Positions 21,652 through 34,210 of a stretch of DNA of 64,000 nt are shown piece after piece. Origin of the DNA: Plectosphaerella cucumerina (lineage: Eukaryota; Ascomycota; Sordariomycetes; Glomerellales; Plectosphaerellaceae). Under the pieces are notes generated by a model. It was given only the letters and a program-made list of their open reading frames with translations, did no database searches and was not told where the DNA came from. Both the position numbers and the translations under genes were made by a program. How positions within the stretch are numbered: the first letter of the stretch is position 1; every line of letters begins with the position of its first letter. The DNA lies in NCBI GenBank assembly GCA_020746995.1, contig JAGPXD010000002.1, forward strand, positions 4,402,001-4,466,000. Direction: 5' to 3'.

Positions 21652-23587
21652 CTATGCCTTCTTGGCATCAGCGATAATCTTCTCCGCCGCAATCTCCGCA
21701 ATACCATAGACTGCTGTCTGAATGTGCGCCGAGACAAGCAGCGGGATGATACTGGCATCCACCACGCGCAGGTTGGACGTGCCGTACACCTTGAGGTCCT
21801 TGTCGACGACGCCGTTGTCCTTGCGGGGCAGCATGGAGCAGGTGCCGACGGGGTGGAAGATGCTCAGGGTGGTGTTCAGGGCAAAGTCGCGCCACTGGGC
21901 GTCGGTCTGGACGTTGTCGAGGCCGGGCTCGTACTCGCTGGTCCAGAAGGAGCGCATGGGCTCGGTGGTGGCGATCTTGCGGCAGTACTTGACGGTCTGG
22001 ACGACGGCCTCGATGTCGTGCTCGTGGGAGAGGTAGTTGGGGTCGATGACGGGCTTGCCGGCCGGGTTGGCGGGGTTGACGTGGATGCTGCCGCGGCTCA
22101 TGGGGTGCATAACGACGCCGATGAGGGTGAAGAAGCCCTGACCGAAAAGAGGCGACGTGGCCGCCGGGTAGCCCTTGACGCCGGTGTAGCCGTCAGAGAA
22201 GATGACCTCGAGCTGCGGGATGGTCGGGTCCGCGAGGAACTCGAGCTTCTTCTTGTCGACGGGGCTGGCGTCTTCGCCGGCGGCCTGCTTGGCGAGGGTG
22301 ACGAGGTTGGTGTCGTCTCCGACGGCTTCCGGCCAGGTGGTGAAGGTGTAGGCACTGCCAGTGTAATCGTAGAGGGACTTCTCTCCCGCGTTCCAGAGTG
22401 CAAGCTCCTGGGCTGCGACCGTCGCATTGCTGCGGAGGATATCGAAGGAGCGGTACTCGGGCTTCAGCTGGTACGAGGCCATGATGCGGAGGTGGTCCTG
22501 GAGGTTCTCGCCGACGCCGGGAAGATCAATCAGCTGCTCGATGCCAGCAGCGGTGAGGACGGACTCCTGGCCGATGCCGGAGACTTCGAGCAGGTTGGGG
22601 CTTTGGACAGATCCAGCAGAGAGGATGACCTCGCGCTTGGCACGAATGACGGTGCCATCGGTCAGGGTCACGCCCGTCGCAACCTGGTCGTCGCCAACAG
22701 CCTCCAGGTTGACCTTGGCCACGGTGGTGTCGGCCATGATCTTAAGGTTGGCCTTGGCGATGGGAACGTAGGCGTTGGCGCTGTAGGAACGGTTGTAGAT
22801 GGCAGGGTCAATGCTGCTGGGCTGGTACATGACGCCGAGAGGGTTGCCGCCCAGGGACTCGAGGTTGGTCTCGATGCCCAGGGCGTTCATGGTGGGGATC
22901 CAGCTCTCCTGGTGCTCGGGGATCTCGCGGTTGACAACGGCCTGGACGGGACCGCTGTCGCCAACACCCGCGGAGCCGTAGGTGGCGGTGTTCTTGCCGG
23001 TGAACGTCTCGGACTTCATCATGGCGGCGATCATGTTGTTCCAGTTCCATCCCTCGTTGCCGAGGGCCTCCCAGCTGTCGTACTCGGCGGCGGCGGCGCG
23101 GTCGTACGTCATCAGGTTCAGGGCCGAGCTGCCGCCGAGGACCTTGCCGCGGTTGATGTTGAAGACGCGGTTCTTGACGCCCTCCTGCGCGGTGGTGGTG
23201 AAGTTCCAGTCGTACTTTGTGCCCAGGGTGGCGCCCTTCATGCCGGGCACGTTGATTCTGGGCTCATCCCACACGGCGGACCCGGCCTCGATCAGCAGGA
23301 TCTTGGAGCTGGGAAGGCCCTCGCTCAGACGGGCGGCAACGGCTACACCCGCAGTGCCACCGCCTACGACGATCTACCGAAGCAGGTCAGCATTGCCACA
23401 TGGACGAGAGCTATCTCATTGTAGACATGGTGTATGTTGATGGGCGTTTCGAAGTTCCAGGATGAGATGAAGTCCGAGATGTGAGACGATGGGTCCTTAC
23501 ATAATCGTATGCGGTGCATGCTGACTGCGGAGCGCCGGAGACGGCTGCCACGAGGGCGGAGAGAACGAAACCCGAAGTGAGGAGCAT
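21652..23587 (-). CDS. Secreted GMC oxidoreductase (AA3-type FAD enzyme)
   Basis: Two exons: 23587-23501 and 23373-21652, with a 127-bp intron, giving 602 residues. The N-terminus MLLTSGFVLSALVAAVSG is a typical signal peptide. The FAD-binding beta-alpha-beta motif IVVGGGTAGVAVA follows at about 30-42. GMC signature 1 is GKVLGGSSALN and signature 2 is GSVQSPNLLEVSGIG. The catalytic histidine is in FHPVGTCSM (His536), and the second active-site residue is His579 in VSAHIQTAVYG. By family it oxidises an alcohol or sugar outside the cell with O2 or quinone acceptors (aryl-alcohol oxidase, glucose or related dehydrogenase); the exact substrate cannot be read here. Several N-x-S/T sequons support secretion. 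It follows the Zn2Cys6 gene on the same strand. Confidence 0.92.
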
Positions 23588-25577
23588 CCTGGCAGCTGAA
23601 AGCAGGGGACGGGCTGGAACACGGAAGCAGGGGGAAAGAGAAGAAACGAGTGACAGGTCTCTGCTAGGTGCGGAGAATTATGAACGAGTGTCAGACGGAC
23701 AGACTTGTCCCACGCGGGGGAGTGAGAGCAAAAAGAATGTGCCGCTTTTGGATGCCGACAGGAAGCTGTACCTGCATGAATCAGGGCAGAGGCGAGGAAG
23801 CCATGTGGTGGTGCAGGGAGTCCTCGCACCTTTTGTATGGGTGGTACACACCTGTCATACAGCGGGTATTATTGGGTGAACCATCAATCTAGGGAGCTGC
23901 ATGCATGCAAAGAAGGGGGCCGCGTTCGCTTCCGCTGACAACTCGCTGACATGGGCAGCACGGCACTTCGGAGTGCTGGGCGGTACAGCACTCGTGGTTG
24001 CTGGAGGGAGATGGCCCGAGGGGAACCCTGTGGTCTTGTACCCTATCTCCCTAGTCCCGCAACGGTGGTGACATTGACAGGGGGAAGCTGGTAGGTGCAG
24101 AAACAGGGGCCCTGGCGCCGTAAAGTTGACCATCAAGCCTCGTGGAGATGCGGTGGAGCATCATGACTCGACCTCCTCCTGTCAACAGCAGGGAGATGAA
24201 GAAAAACCCGCCGATACACCCGGACCTTTAGCCGTTGGTGGCTGTTTTGGTGCCAACGGGGTTACACTCGGTTCCGCGCGGGTTGCCATCCGGCCTCGGT
24301 AGGCTGACAGGTGGCGCGAGATGGAACTTGATAGTTCTTTCAGCCGAGGGTTCATCCTTGGGAGGCCTAGAACTTGGAGGGAATTGTGGCTGTTCGCACA
24401 GGCACCTGCGGCCCGTCCCACGAAACGGGCCGGAGGCACAAAAATCAAGGCGAGTTGTTTTGGATTCTAAGGAGATGACCAGAGCAAGTTCTGGCCATGC
24501 ACCCTCGGGCGACGATTTCAACCCGAAGAAAAGGGTATCAATAGCCGGGAATGGTGATCAGACTTTTTTCTTTGAACAACCCCGGTGCAGGGGCCGTTGA
24601 GAAGAGTTCCAGACCTGCTTGGCACGTGGTCTATCCACATAGAGTGATAGACAGGAGCGATGCTCGTCATGAAGAAGCGACAAGCGCGGAGCATGTCCCA
24701 AAGCTGTCACTTGTATCACCCACGGCACGGTTCCTACGCCCGCAAGCAACGTGGACTTTCCATGACCACCGCGCCGGTAGTAGTAAACCCCTGATAGAAC
24801 TACCGGCGAGGTAACATGGTCGTCAATAGCCTCGGCTCGCGTACCAAGGGTTCGGAGGCCGGCTTGCCCGGAGACAACATATGCAGGGTCGCCAGAATTT
24901 CCTCCCTGCAGACAAAGACAGGCCTCTGCGACCAACACGAGGCATATATTCCGAGCCACACGAGCTGTCTTTACGGATGAGACGACAATCTCTCCTCTTC
25001 CGGGACAGAACCTGACTCGTCTCCCCTGTCAACGCCATGACTTTGGGGAAGCGAGGCGGAAGTATCCGTCCACAGAGCCCTCGGGCTCAACTCCGCCGAC
25101 CCAGCCCCCGTGACGCCACCCGCAAGGAAACTTTTGTCAACTTGCTCAGGGGTCAACTGTCAGGTCAAAGAACCGGTCTCCGACGAAAGCCTAACAATGC
25201 ATGCTGCATGCAGACGCCTGAAGAAACCCCCACACCCCATTCTCTTGACCAGGGCAGCACGAGCTTTCTGGGAATTTCCGCTACAGATGCTGCACGCACG
25301 AATGAGTTGCCTGTTGGAGGTTCCGATAGACTGATTGTCAGACATGCAGGGCGAGGAACGCATACATGGGGGCGCGGGGGTTAGGGGGGAGAGAGGAGAG
25401 AGAGGAGGGGCCCTAGATTGCCTGGATATTGCCTGCATATTAAACACCTCGCGTGCCTCGTTGTAGCAGACTTCTATGATCTGCATTATTAGATCCATTC
25501 CGTCGTCCCTCTTCTCCAGCATTCTGGCTGCGAATCCTGCGATACTCCCATCCCATCAGCCCACACGAGTCAACGCC
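23588..25577. other. Intergenic region without recognised genes
   Basis: This 2.0-kb spacer contains the promoters of the divergent GMC oxidoreductase and PTH11-like genes. A GA-rich tract (GGGGAGAGAGGAGAGAGAGG) lies near 25385-25408, about 180 bp upstream of the receptor ATG. Short ORFs show no domain. Confidence 0.45.
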
Positions 25578-26863
25578 ATGGCTTCCCTTGCGCCCCCGAA
25601 CCCGTTGCCGCCAGACGAGAACGTCAACCCGACTTTGCTGGGCATCTCGGGCACCCTCATCGGGTTCGTTGTCATCACGAGTGTCCTCCGCCTCTGGACC
25701 CGTTTCCGCCTTCGCAGCCTGGGATGGGACGACTACACCATGGCCGTCGTGGCGGTGCTCGCCGTCGCTCGGTTTGGCGTCCAGTGCGCCCAGGGCACCT
25801 ACGGCAACGGCCGGCACAGGTGGTACCTCGAGAAAGAGGACTACATCACGAACAATATGCTCGGCTGGTTCGCGCAGATTCTCCTGTTTGCCAGCATCTG
25901 CCTGCTCAAGTGCTCCATCATGCTGCTGCTCCTCCGAATCAAGGACTCGAGAAAGCTCAAGATCACCCTCTACAGCATCATGGCCGGCCTCGTCGTCACC
26001 AACTTTGGTTGCATCATTATCCTCTTGGCCGAGTGCGACCCCGTCTCTGCCTACTGGACCGGTGTGGGCAAGTGCTGGCCCGCTAAGATCCGGATCTACT
26101 CTATTTATCTGACGATCTGTACGTTACTTGACTGCATCTACCCGGAGTGGGTGTCGATCAGCACTAACCAGACTTGTCTTGCAGCCTATTCGGTACTCAC
26201 GGATCTGATGTGCTCGTTGCTCCCACTGGTCGTCGTCTGGAACGTGCGTATTCCGTTCAAGACCAAGGTGTCCGTCTGTGCCCTGATGGGTCTCGGCTTG
26301 ATGTAAGTGCATTTCTACCCTGCACAAGAGATCCTCTACTGACGATAGGTAGTGCCACTGGATTTGGCATCGCCAGGGCTTCATCCCTTGGACTCGTCAC
26401 CTCTGATCTGAGCTGTAAGTTAGCAGCCCCCTTTCTTGTCTTGGTCTTTACTTCGTCAGCCGTAGAACGCGTAACTAACCGCTCTGTTCACCCAGGGGTC
26501 TACGCCAGGACAGCCATCTACTCCAACGCGGAGCTGTACCTTGGTATTATCGCCGCGAATGCCGCGCTGTCACGCCAGATATTCGTCTTCTTCTTTGGCG
26601 AAAAGGAGCAAAAGACCAATCACTCGTCCTATGCGCAAAACTCGCAGCCCTCCCGCTCAGCGTACCTCAACAGCAGGTTGCGCGGGGACAACGCTGCGCG
26701 TCCCGAGACCTACATCCACACCGATCGCCGTCTATCAAATGCCAAGAGCGACAACAGTGACATTCCGCTGGAGCCGGGCATCCAGAAGAGGACGGACTTT
26801 TGGATCTCGGAGGAGGATGTGGATAATGATGGTCAGACGGGCGGGAGTGCCAAAAAGTTGTAG
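25578..26863 (+). CDS. PTH11-like integral membrane protein (rhodopsin-like fold)
   Basis: Four exons: 25578-26118, 26185-26302, 26353-26414 and 26496-26863, with introns of 66, 50 and 81 bp, giving 362 residues. About seven hydrophobic helices occupy the first 290 residues, starting with LLGISGTLIGFVVITSVLRL. The family hallmarks LGWDDYTM after TM1, the cysteine-bearing LLAECDPVSAYW and the conserved TGFGIARASSLG block match fungal PTH11-like GPCR / rhodopsin-domain proteins. There is no CFEM domain. The C-terminal tail of about 90 residues is hydrophilic and Asp/Ser/Asn-rich, as expected for a cytosolic signalling tail. A sensing role at the plasma membrane is the usual assumption; the ligand is unknown. 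At the third exon the nearer AG would create a stop, so the acceptor at 26351-26352 was chosen. Confidence 0.88.
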
Positions 26864-27385
26864 ATAGTTGAAGAGGCATTCCGGTTTGCTGAATGGGCCG
26901 TTGTTGAACTCATGTTACCTCGATGTTACATGGAAGTTTACATCAGACGATTGGCTACGCCCTGCGTACCTTACCTAGTTCTGACCACCTCCAAGGTTGA
27001 CATTGGGTTTTCCATGTCGCTTCATTGGTGCGTGCGCTTCGATCAAAAGGTCACCATCTAGATATCTTCCCGGAAAGGGGGGAATTTCGTGGTGGTTCAT
27101 GGGCAATGCCGATGCAAGCAACAAATCGACCACTAGAGGTACTGTCAGTCCGTTGTCGAGCCTCAAGGTGCCCGGGCACTGTAAGGCACCCCGGGCCCAC
27201 TTGCCGAGGCCCAACCCGGCTGCCCGGACACCGCCCCGATCAACGGCGTGCCCGCCCCACTGCTAACACGTTTACTGGCGTCGAGTCGGATCCATGACAC
27301 CGTCGCGTGGATGCATGTGCTAAAGTTCAACTTCACCAGAACATCTTCAATCTACCAGACCGCCAGATCGGCAACCTTCGCCGAC
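26864..27385. other. Short intergenic region
   Basis: This spacer of about 0.5 kb between two plus-strand genes presumably contains the 3' UTR of the PTH11-like gene and the promoter of the hydrolase. No further features are seen. Confidence 0.4.
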
Positions 27386-28372
27386 ATGGGCTCGATATCA
27401 GCCAAAACACCGCCACATATCCTCCTGTATTTCATCCCAGGCAACCCGGGGCTCATCGGCTACTACACCGACTTTCTCGATGCTCTGAAACAACGACTCT
27501 CCTGGGCCGAAGGCCACATCACAGTCTACGGCCGCGATCTGGATGGCTTCAAAGATGATAGCCATGCGCCTTTCACACGGCAAAGTCCACCCTACAACGT
27601 CGAACACCAAGTCCGCTCCATCTACAGTCATCTTTCATCTCTCAGGCGAACGAAACAGGCGAATGGCCAACCGCAGAATCCCGCTGTGCCGTACGACCTC
27701 ATCGTTCTCGCCGGACACTCGGTCGGATCTTACTTGGCCCTGGAAGTCTTTCACAGGCACCTTCTAGATCCATCTGCCGCGCCGCATCTCAACCTCCACG
27801 CGGGCATTCTCCTCTTCCCAACTGTTACCCACATTGGCGAATCGCCAGCCGGCAAGAGGCTTTCGCTGTTGGCGGCAACGCCCATCCTGCGTTCCATCTA
27901 CCACCACTTGATTCGGGGGTTCCTCTACTTCTGGCCAGCATGGGTCTTGGCCATCGTTGTATCCAGAGTCATGAAGTTCTCTGCGAATGCGACTCGGGTC
28001 ACTGTCAACTTCCTCAAGAGTCAAGATGGGGTGTGGCAGGCCCTGCACATGGGACAGGATGAGATGCGCGTTATCGGAGAGGAGTCCTGGGACAGCGCGT
28101 TGTGGGAGATGCCCACACAACCTTCGGGTCCATCTCACGCTCGAGCCAGTCCCAAGTTCTTCTTCTTGTTTGGCGAGAACGACCATTGGGTTTCGGATCA
28201 CTTCAGGGCGAACTTCATCAGCGCCAGGGAGAAACACATTGAGAATGGCTGGGCGCATGTCGCGATCGACGACTCGGGCCTGCCTCATGCATTTTGTGTT
28301 CGGGAGAAGGACGGCATTGTCGTGGCGGAGCGAGCTGCTGGCTGGCTGAAGCAGATTTGGGAGTCCATATGA
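27386..28372 (+). CDS. Lipid droplet-associated hydrolase (LDAH-like, DUF2305)
   Basis: A single exon of 328 residues from ATG at 27386 (MGSISAK, good Kozak context). An in-frame ATG at 27311 would add 25 residues resembling a weak targeting peptide. The fold is an alpha/beta hydrolase of the LDAH family: the oxyanion region is YFIPGNPGLIGYY (15-27), the nucleophile is Ser112 in AGHSVGS, the acid is probably Asp266 in FGENDHW, and the base is His301 in GLPHAF. A long hydrophobic segment (RGFLYFWPAWVLAIVV, about 177-192) matches the lipid-droplet/ER anchor region of this family. It probably acts on sterol esters or other neutral lipids at droplets; activity is debated for the family. It converges with the amino acid permease downstream. 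Confidence 0.87.
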   Translation: MGSISAKTPPHILLYFIPGNPGLIGYYTDFLDALKQRLSWAEGHITVYGRDLDGFKDDSHAPFTRQSPPYNVEHQVRSIYSHLSSLRRTKQANGQPQNPAVPYDLIVLAGHSVGSYLALEVFHRHLLDPSAAPHLNLHAGILLFPTVTHIGESPAGKRLSLLAATPILRSIYHHLIRGFLYFWPAWVLAIVVSRVMKFSANATRVTVNFLKSQDGVWQALHMGQDEMRVIGEESWDSALWEMPTQPSGPSHARASPKFFFLFGENDHWVSDHFRANFISAREKHIENGWAHVAIDDSGLPHAFCVREKDGIVVAERAAGWLKQIWESI

Positions 28373-28695
28373 CGGGTTGGGATAGCCTGAGTGAAGTCGT
28401 CGTTGCTAGGGGCCAGGTACAGGTACAATCGATGAGGACTTCAACGGTGCTCATGTTATCGTATCCCGAAAGATGACTCGAGTGAGCCGTTTGCAAGTGT
28501 GCAACGGGACTGCAAAGAGGTATCAACTTGTGCGGCAACATCAACATGCGGTTTCTAACTCGCCACGGAGTGCGTCCAATGTGTACACGTTGTGTCATTG
28601 AGTTCAGGCTTGCTATCGAATCCAGTACTACCAGGTCCTCCGCTGCCAAGCAGACAGATTCCAGCACTTGACGCCCGATCCATGATGCATTCCAT
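28373..28695. other. Convergent 3' spacer
   Basis: This 323-bp spacer between the convergent LDAH-like and amino acid permease genes holds their 3' UTRs. No other feature is seen. Confidence 0.4.
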
Positions 28696-30569
28696 CTAGA
28701 ACAGCCAAGCGATGAACTTCCTGTAGAACCACCCAGCCTTGCTCTTTCCACGGATCTCCTCGCGAGCCTCCTTCCTGGCCAGGAAGGCCTCCTCCTCGCG
28801 GTCGATGATGTCCTTGCCAGTGAAGAAGTCGGCCTCGTGAGGCTTGACCTGCTTGCTCTTGGTGACGAACTTGTGGATGAAGATCATGGCCAGGTAGAGG
28901 GGGATGCCCAGGTAGCCGGTGATGAAGGTCTTGTACTTCTCCTTGCCAAAGTCGCCACCGACGAAGACCTCGAAGTTCTTGGTCAAGGCAATGATGATGC
29001 AAAGTCCCAGAGCGACGTACGATCCCCAGATACCCAGAGGCGCGGTGTAGGGCATAACCTCGTTGGGCATGTTCTGGGCCTTGCGGGCGCGGCACCACCA
29101 GATGTGGGTGACCAGCAGGGAGATCCAGGTGAGGAGACCGAAGATGGTCGTCAGGTTGTAGAAGTAGACGAAGACGACGCGCGAGTCATCCTTGACGTTC
29201 AGGAAGGCCAGGAGAGCAAAGACGGCGGAGGCGCCAAGGGCGTAGACGGGCACACCCCTCTTGTCGGTCTTCTTGAAGATAGCGGGAGCCGAGCCATCCG
29301 ATGCGAGACCGTACAGAGTGCGGGACGCAATGTAGAGATCAGAGTTGGAGGCCGAGAAGACGAAGACGCAGATGCAGGCGTTGATGATGTGAGGCAGAAT
29401 CTTCACCTGAGCCACCGTAGCAGCGACGACGAAGGGGGAGGCGGAAGCGCCGACAGTCTGCTTGTTGGCGAAGGCCAGGTCCGGAGAGTTGTAGGGGACG
29501 ATCATTCCGAGAAGGAGGACGCAGAGGATGTAGAAGAACAGGATGCGGTAGAAGGTGAGTTTGACTGGGCGAAACGGGTCAGTCGACAAGGTCTAGAGGG
29601 AAAAAAAGAGGAAGAAGAAGCGATTTTCAGTGCAATACGTACTCGCTTTGGGGATGGTCTTGCGGGGGTTCTGGGCCTCGGCGACGGTCACACCCACGAG
29701 CTCAGTACCCAGGTAGGCAAAGGTGGCGTTGATCATGGTCGACCAGAAGCCCAGGAAGCGGCCCCAGTTGCCTGTGCCGGCAACTTCCTTGAACGCACTA
29801 GACGCGGTTGTCAGCCATGTGTCGTAAAGTAGAGGCACTCGCAGATTGGCACTTACCCAGGGTCTTTCCAGTATCGGAATCCCTTGGCCTCGCCATCGGG
29901 ACCACCTCCGCAGGTGAGGACCAGGGCGAAGAGAATGACTCCGACGATGGTGATGACCTTGAAGGAGGAAAGCCAGAACTCGAACTCGCCGAAGAAGCGA
30001 ATGCCGAAGTAGTTGATGCAGATGATGGCGACGAGGAAGATGGCGATGAAGACGCCGGGGTTGACATCTTCACGGTCGACCCAGAACTGGATGACCAGGG
30101 CGGCGGCAGTGAGCTGGTTCGGTGTGACGATGATGTACTTGAACCAGTAGGTCCAGCCGAGGGCGAAGCCGAGAGAAGGGTCGCAGAAGCGCGAGGCGTA
30201 GCCAGTGAATCCGGCAGACATGGGGAGCCAGGTAGCCATCTCGCCCAGGGCGCACATGACGAGGTAGACGATGAAACCGACGAGGAGGTAGGACAGGAAG
30301 AGCGAACCGGGACCAGCTGCGGCGAGAGCCTTGCCGGTGCCGACGATGAGGCCGGTGCCGATAGCACCACCGATGGCAATCATGGTGATGTGACGGGCCT
30401 TGAGACCTCTCTCGAGCGAGGTCTCGGGGGAAGTCTCGAGACCTCTGATGTGGAGGTCCTGCTTGGCGTCATAGTCGGCACCCCCGTGGGTGGGCGATGT
30501 CGACTTCTCAACGCCGTATCCCCCATCCTGAGGATGGGGTGAGTGCTTGATGTCCGTGCCAGTGTTCAT
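28696..30569 (-). CDS. Amino acid permease (APC superfamily, YAT family)
   Basis: Three exons on the complement: 30569-29857, 29797-29643 and 29564-28696, with introns of 59 and 78 bp, giving 578 residues. The cytosolic N-terminus of about 55 residues ends in ERGLKARHITMIAIGG. The TM1 signature GGAIGTGLIVGTG is the substrate-binding glycine-rich break of fungal general amino acid permeases. Further family motifs are LGEMATWLP, SAGFTGYASRF, FWSTMINATFAYLGTE and NPRKTIPKAIKLTFYR. Twelve membrane spans are expected, with a Lys/Glu-rich C-terminal tail. It should import one or more amino acids by proton symport at the plasma membrane; specificity cannot be read from these motifs. The last acceptor was chosen because an earlier AG leads to an in-frame stop. 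Confidence 0.92.
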
Positions 30570-32911
30570 CTTGCGAGTCGTCTTGGTGCGTGAGAGGGGG
30601 CCAGCGACTGAAGCGGTTCAAGCGAGACACAAGAGGTGCTTGGTGACGACGAGCTCCCGGGGGCGAGAGCAGATGGAATGCTTCTTATGGGCGGCACTGG
30701 GGGAGGCAGGACCCCGACGGCCTCGCGTGCGGGCTGCGGGCTGCGGGCACGACACCCACTGGACGGGCTGGAGGTTTCTGCCAAGACACGGCTCCGAGGG
30801 AAAAGATAAGCAATCCATCCTTTCGGGCAGTGTCCGAGTCAGGCGGGCAATGATGAGCAGGGTGAGAGGCATCGCAGGAGAAGAAGCTCGGGCGACGATT
30901 CGACGCCGAGGGTCGTACCGGCGGGGCGTACACGCGATCTGCAGGAGGAAGGTGGTACAAACTGGGAAGGTCAAAGTGTGGTTAGCTTCCAGAGGACCGC
31001 GGGCTAGCGGCGACTGAATGATGGCGGCTGGGGGAGTGCTGGGAGACCGGGCGCCAAGTATCGCGACCTGCCAAGACGGTGTTGTAACGCGGGGACGCCA
31101 GGTGCCCGGTACCTTGGCAAAAGCCAAGGGGTGTCAGGGATCAGCCAAGAAGGGAGAGGGGGGGTGGGCAGGGGTAATCTGGCTGCACCGCTGCAGCGTA
31201 TCTGGGCCCATTCAAATCGCGGAGAGGAGGGCGAGAACGCCCGCGCGAACTGGGACTGGAGCATCGGCTGGGCCGTTGTTGGTTGGCAGGTCGGCAGGGT
31301 CGTGTCATTGCATCGCAGGGTGTGCTCGCAAGGGCTGATTCGGAGTTCCCAGGTGAGCAGTCGTCCCCTTCACTCAAGAGGAATTCAGACCAAACGTCAT
31401 GAGGCAGTCTGGCGCAAACTTGAAGATCACGACGGTTAATCTGCCAGCCGCTGACGGTGCACCAGCTTCCTTCAAGTTAGCCCAAGCCAGCCCGTTAAAT
31501 TCCAAGGCGGGGGTGGCGGGCGGGAGCAAGGCAGCCTGAACGCCAAAGGCGCACCAGGGATTCAAAAGTGCCGAACGACGAGACGAGGAACTTGAAGCTG
31601 GGCACGCCACGCCACGCCACGCGCCAACCGTAAGCCCCGGCCGAGGCATTTTATCAGCCCGGCTGTGCAGATGGGGGACGAACGAGATGTTCTACTAGCA
31701 CATGGATGGTCAGGCCAAGAGGCCAAGAGTGCGGGAGAAGTGGCCAAGAAGGGCCAAGCTGGCCAAGGCCCATCTAAAAAGCTTGACCAAAAGCTTCGGC
31801 TGTGGGCCCCTGAGATCGAATCTGCCCCTCACCGATGAACGGCTTGGCCTGCGCCAGCAAGGCACTCCTTGTGTCAGGTTTTGACTGCCTCGAAAGCCTC
31901 TGGAGATGCCACCGGTGCCACAGAGGCAGACAGACACCCGAGACATATCGCAATCTGTGCATGCTGAGCACGCTGATGGTCACGGCCTGGGGAAGCTGGG
32001 CCATGCTCGTCCCCCCAAGCGGGGAAGCTGCGATGGGCCAGTCCAGGCCCCTCGTCCTCGAGCAGCTCAGCGAGCAGCCGGGGCCACACCGGGCTTCAGG
32101 TAAGATTGCGCTGACACCCTCTAGCATGCGACACAGAATCCACCTCTGGCAGGGATACGACTGGTTCTGGAAGCCGTCTGGGGGCGGCCTAGAAGCTGGT
32201 GAACCCGGGCCGTTGCTGATATCAATTGATACCCGTGGCTCCGCCACAATCCATCTGCGCTTGGAGATACCAACTTACCAAGTGGTTGCAAGCACGCCGG
32301 CATCAAGCCTATCCATGTCCGCCTATTGGCTAGCCGGGACACTCAATCACCTCATAGAAACATTGAGGTGTGGTGCCCGACAGGAAAACGGCCGGGGGGG
32401 AGAGGTTTCGGTGTGTCCGTTGAATCAACCCGTCAGGGCGCAAGGCGCAGGGCGCAGGGCGCCAACGCGACGCGACGAGGGAAACCCATTCGGGACGCAA
32501 ATGTCACATGACAACGGCGCGGAATGTGTCGGCTTAGGAGGGCCTCACCTGATGCCTAAGGCATTACTTGTACTCTTGGCGATCCCCTCGCAGATCACCC
32601 CGGTAACGACCGAACAGATGCTCCGAGGTAGAGCAAGAAGCTTCAACGTTCGTTCGAGACGCGGGTTTCGCTCATCGCACTGACGGTCTCAATTGAGGGA
32701 AGTGAGGTGAGGGCATCCGCTTTTCTGGCAGCCTCCCGTCATCTGAAGTCCTGTCTCCACTGCCGACGGAGCTGCCAAGGATGCTTACATCATGGTTCTT
32801 GTACGCGGCCTCCGTGACATCCGTCGGTTGGAGGACATGACTGTCAACGACTTCAATTCGAATCACTCCCAATCCTGCAAAACGCGAGACCTTAATTTAA
32901 GGTTCTCCCCG
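30570..32911. other. Divergent intergenic region
   Basis: This 2.3-kb spacer lies between the amino acid permease and the DUF924 gene. It contains a CACGC tandem repeat (31603-31622) and, around 32440-32480, GGCGCAGGGCGCA-type repeats. No ORF with recognisable domains is seen. If the DUF924 start is at 32792 rather than 32912, the last 120 bp would be coding. Confidence 0.4.
31603..31622. repeat. CACGC pentamer tandem repeat
   Basis: Four perfect CACGC units in the intergenic region upstream of the amino acid permease. Confidence 0.75.
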
Positions 32912-33967
32912 ATGATCTGCTCCGAGACAGCACTCCGACAGGCGGCAAAGCTGTTACGTGCGCCTTCCATTCCGACCTCCCGCCGCGTTCTCCGAGTCCG
33001 TCCCGAAGCTCCCGTGCTAGCTTTGCGCCACAACCTGAACCCAATCTTCATCCGACAACGCATCGGCAGTAACAGGCAATTCTCGACCAGATCCTGCCAT
33101 TCCTCGATAGCTTCTACAGACAAAATGCCGCCAGCTACCAAAGATGTTCGAGACATCATCAACAGCGACTTGCTGGCTTCTGTTCGGAGCTTCTGGTTCT
33201 CCCACATCCCCGATCAAGATGCCGCCGTCCTGCCTGGGAGGGAGCACATGAAGCCCTGGTTCTTCGGGGACGAGCAGTTCGATAGCAGTTGCGTGTAGGT
33301 TCCCTTTGTCTCCTTATTTAGACACCGCGACATCCCGACTGACAAGCACGTTGCCATCAGCAAACACTTCGCCGAAGCCACGGAGGCCATCCGCTCCCTC
33401 AATCCCTCAGCAGACACCATTCTCGCGGCACTCGACGGCGCATCCCCGAATGACTGGCTAGCCGCAGTCCTCCTCCTCGACCAGGTCCCACGCAATTGCT
33501 ATCGCGGCGCAGATGCCCACATCGTCTTCAACCTATTCGACCCCCTCGCCCGCGCCGTCACCCGGCGCGCCATCGCGCTCGGCATACCGACGTCCCCCGA
33601 CATGAAATACTTCGGATGCCGCCGCATGTGGTTCTACCTCCCTCTCATGCACTCCGAAGAACTCGAGGCTCACGACCAGGCCGTCGCCGAATACAAACAA
33701 ATGGGCGCCGACTTCAAGGCGCTGCTGGCGCAGCCATCGGCAGCGACCGGTGAGCAAGACCGCCGGTGCGGCGAGGTGCTCGCGGCGAATAGGGAAGCTG
33801 CCGAGAAGTTCCTTCAAACCAACCTCGAGTTCGAGGTGAAGCACCGGGACATCATTGCAAAGTTCGGTCGCTATCCCCATCGTAACGGGCCGCTCGGCAG
33901 GGACATGCGGCCCGAGGAGCGAGACTACCTCGATGGTGGTGGCGAGACCTTTGGCGCTGCGGTCTAA
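32912..33967 (+). CDS. DUF924-family protein with likely mitochondrial presequence
   Basis: Two exons: 32912-33294 and 33361-33967, with a 66-bp intron (donor GTAGGT), giving 329 residues from MICSETALRQ. A further in-frame ATG exists at 32792, and the core family domain starts at MPPATKDVRD (33125). Residues 1-70 are Arg/Ser/Ala-rich with almost no acid and contain RQFSTRSCHSS, a good mitochondrial targeting profile. The DUF924 core includes VRSFWFSHIP, HMKPWFFGDEQFD, DWLAAVLLLDQVPRNCYRG, FNLFDPLARAVTRRAI and RMWFYLPLMHSE, which are the conserved family blocks. Its molecular function is not established. It lies tail to tail with the succinyl-CoA ligase-like beta gene. Confidence 0.85.
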
Positions 33968-34210
33968 TAGGGTTCGAGCAATCATTCCCACTGTTCTTCT
34001 TGTCGTGCCACTATCTATTTGGCCTCGGCAGTCCAGCGCTGAACGCACCCCTACACTATCGCATATCTTCCCATCTCCATCTCAGGCATACTTGGTGGCA
34101 CATTACCTCGCGTTCATCGGTTCTTTCAACACGACTATGGAGAGGAGTTGATGCTCAAGGAGCATCGGCTACTATCCCCCACAAGGTCAGATTTCACGTC
34201 GTGCTTCAGT

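Noticed and set aside
21628..23424. 598-codon open frame opposite the GMC oxidoreductase
   Set aside because: It is the antisense shadow of a well-supported FAD enzyme; its composition (Gly/Val/Asp-rich, no domain) reflects the codon bias of the real gene.
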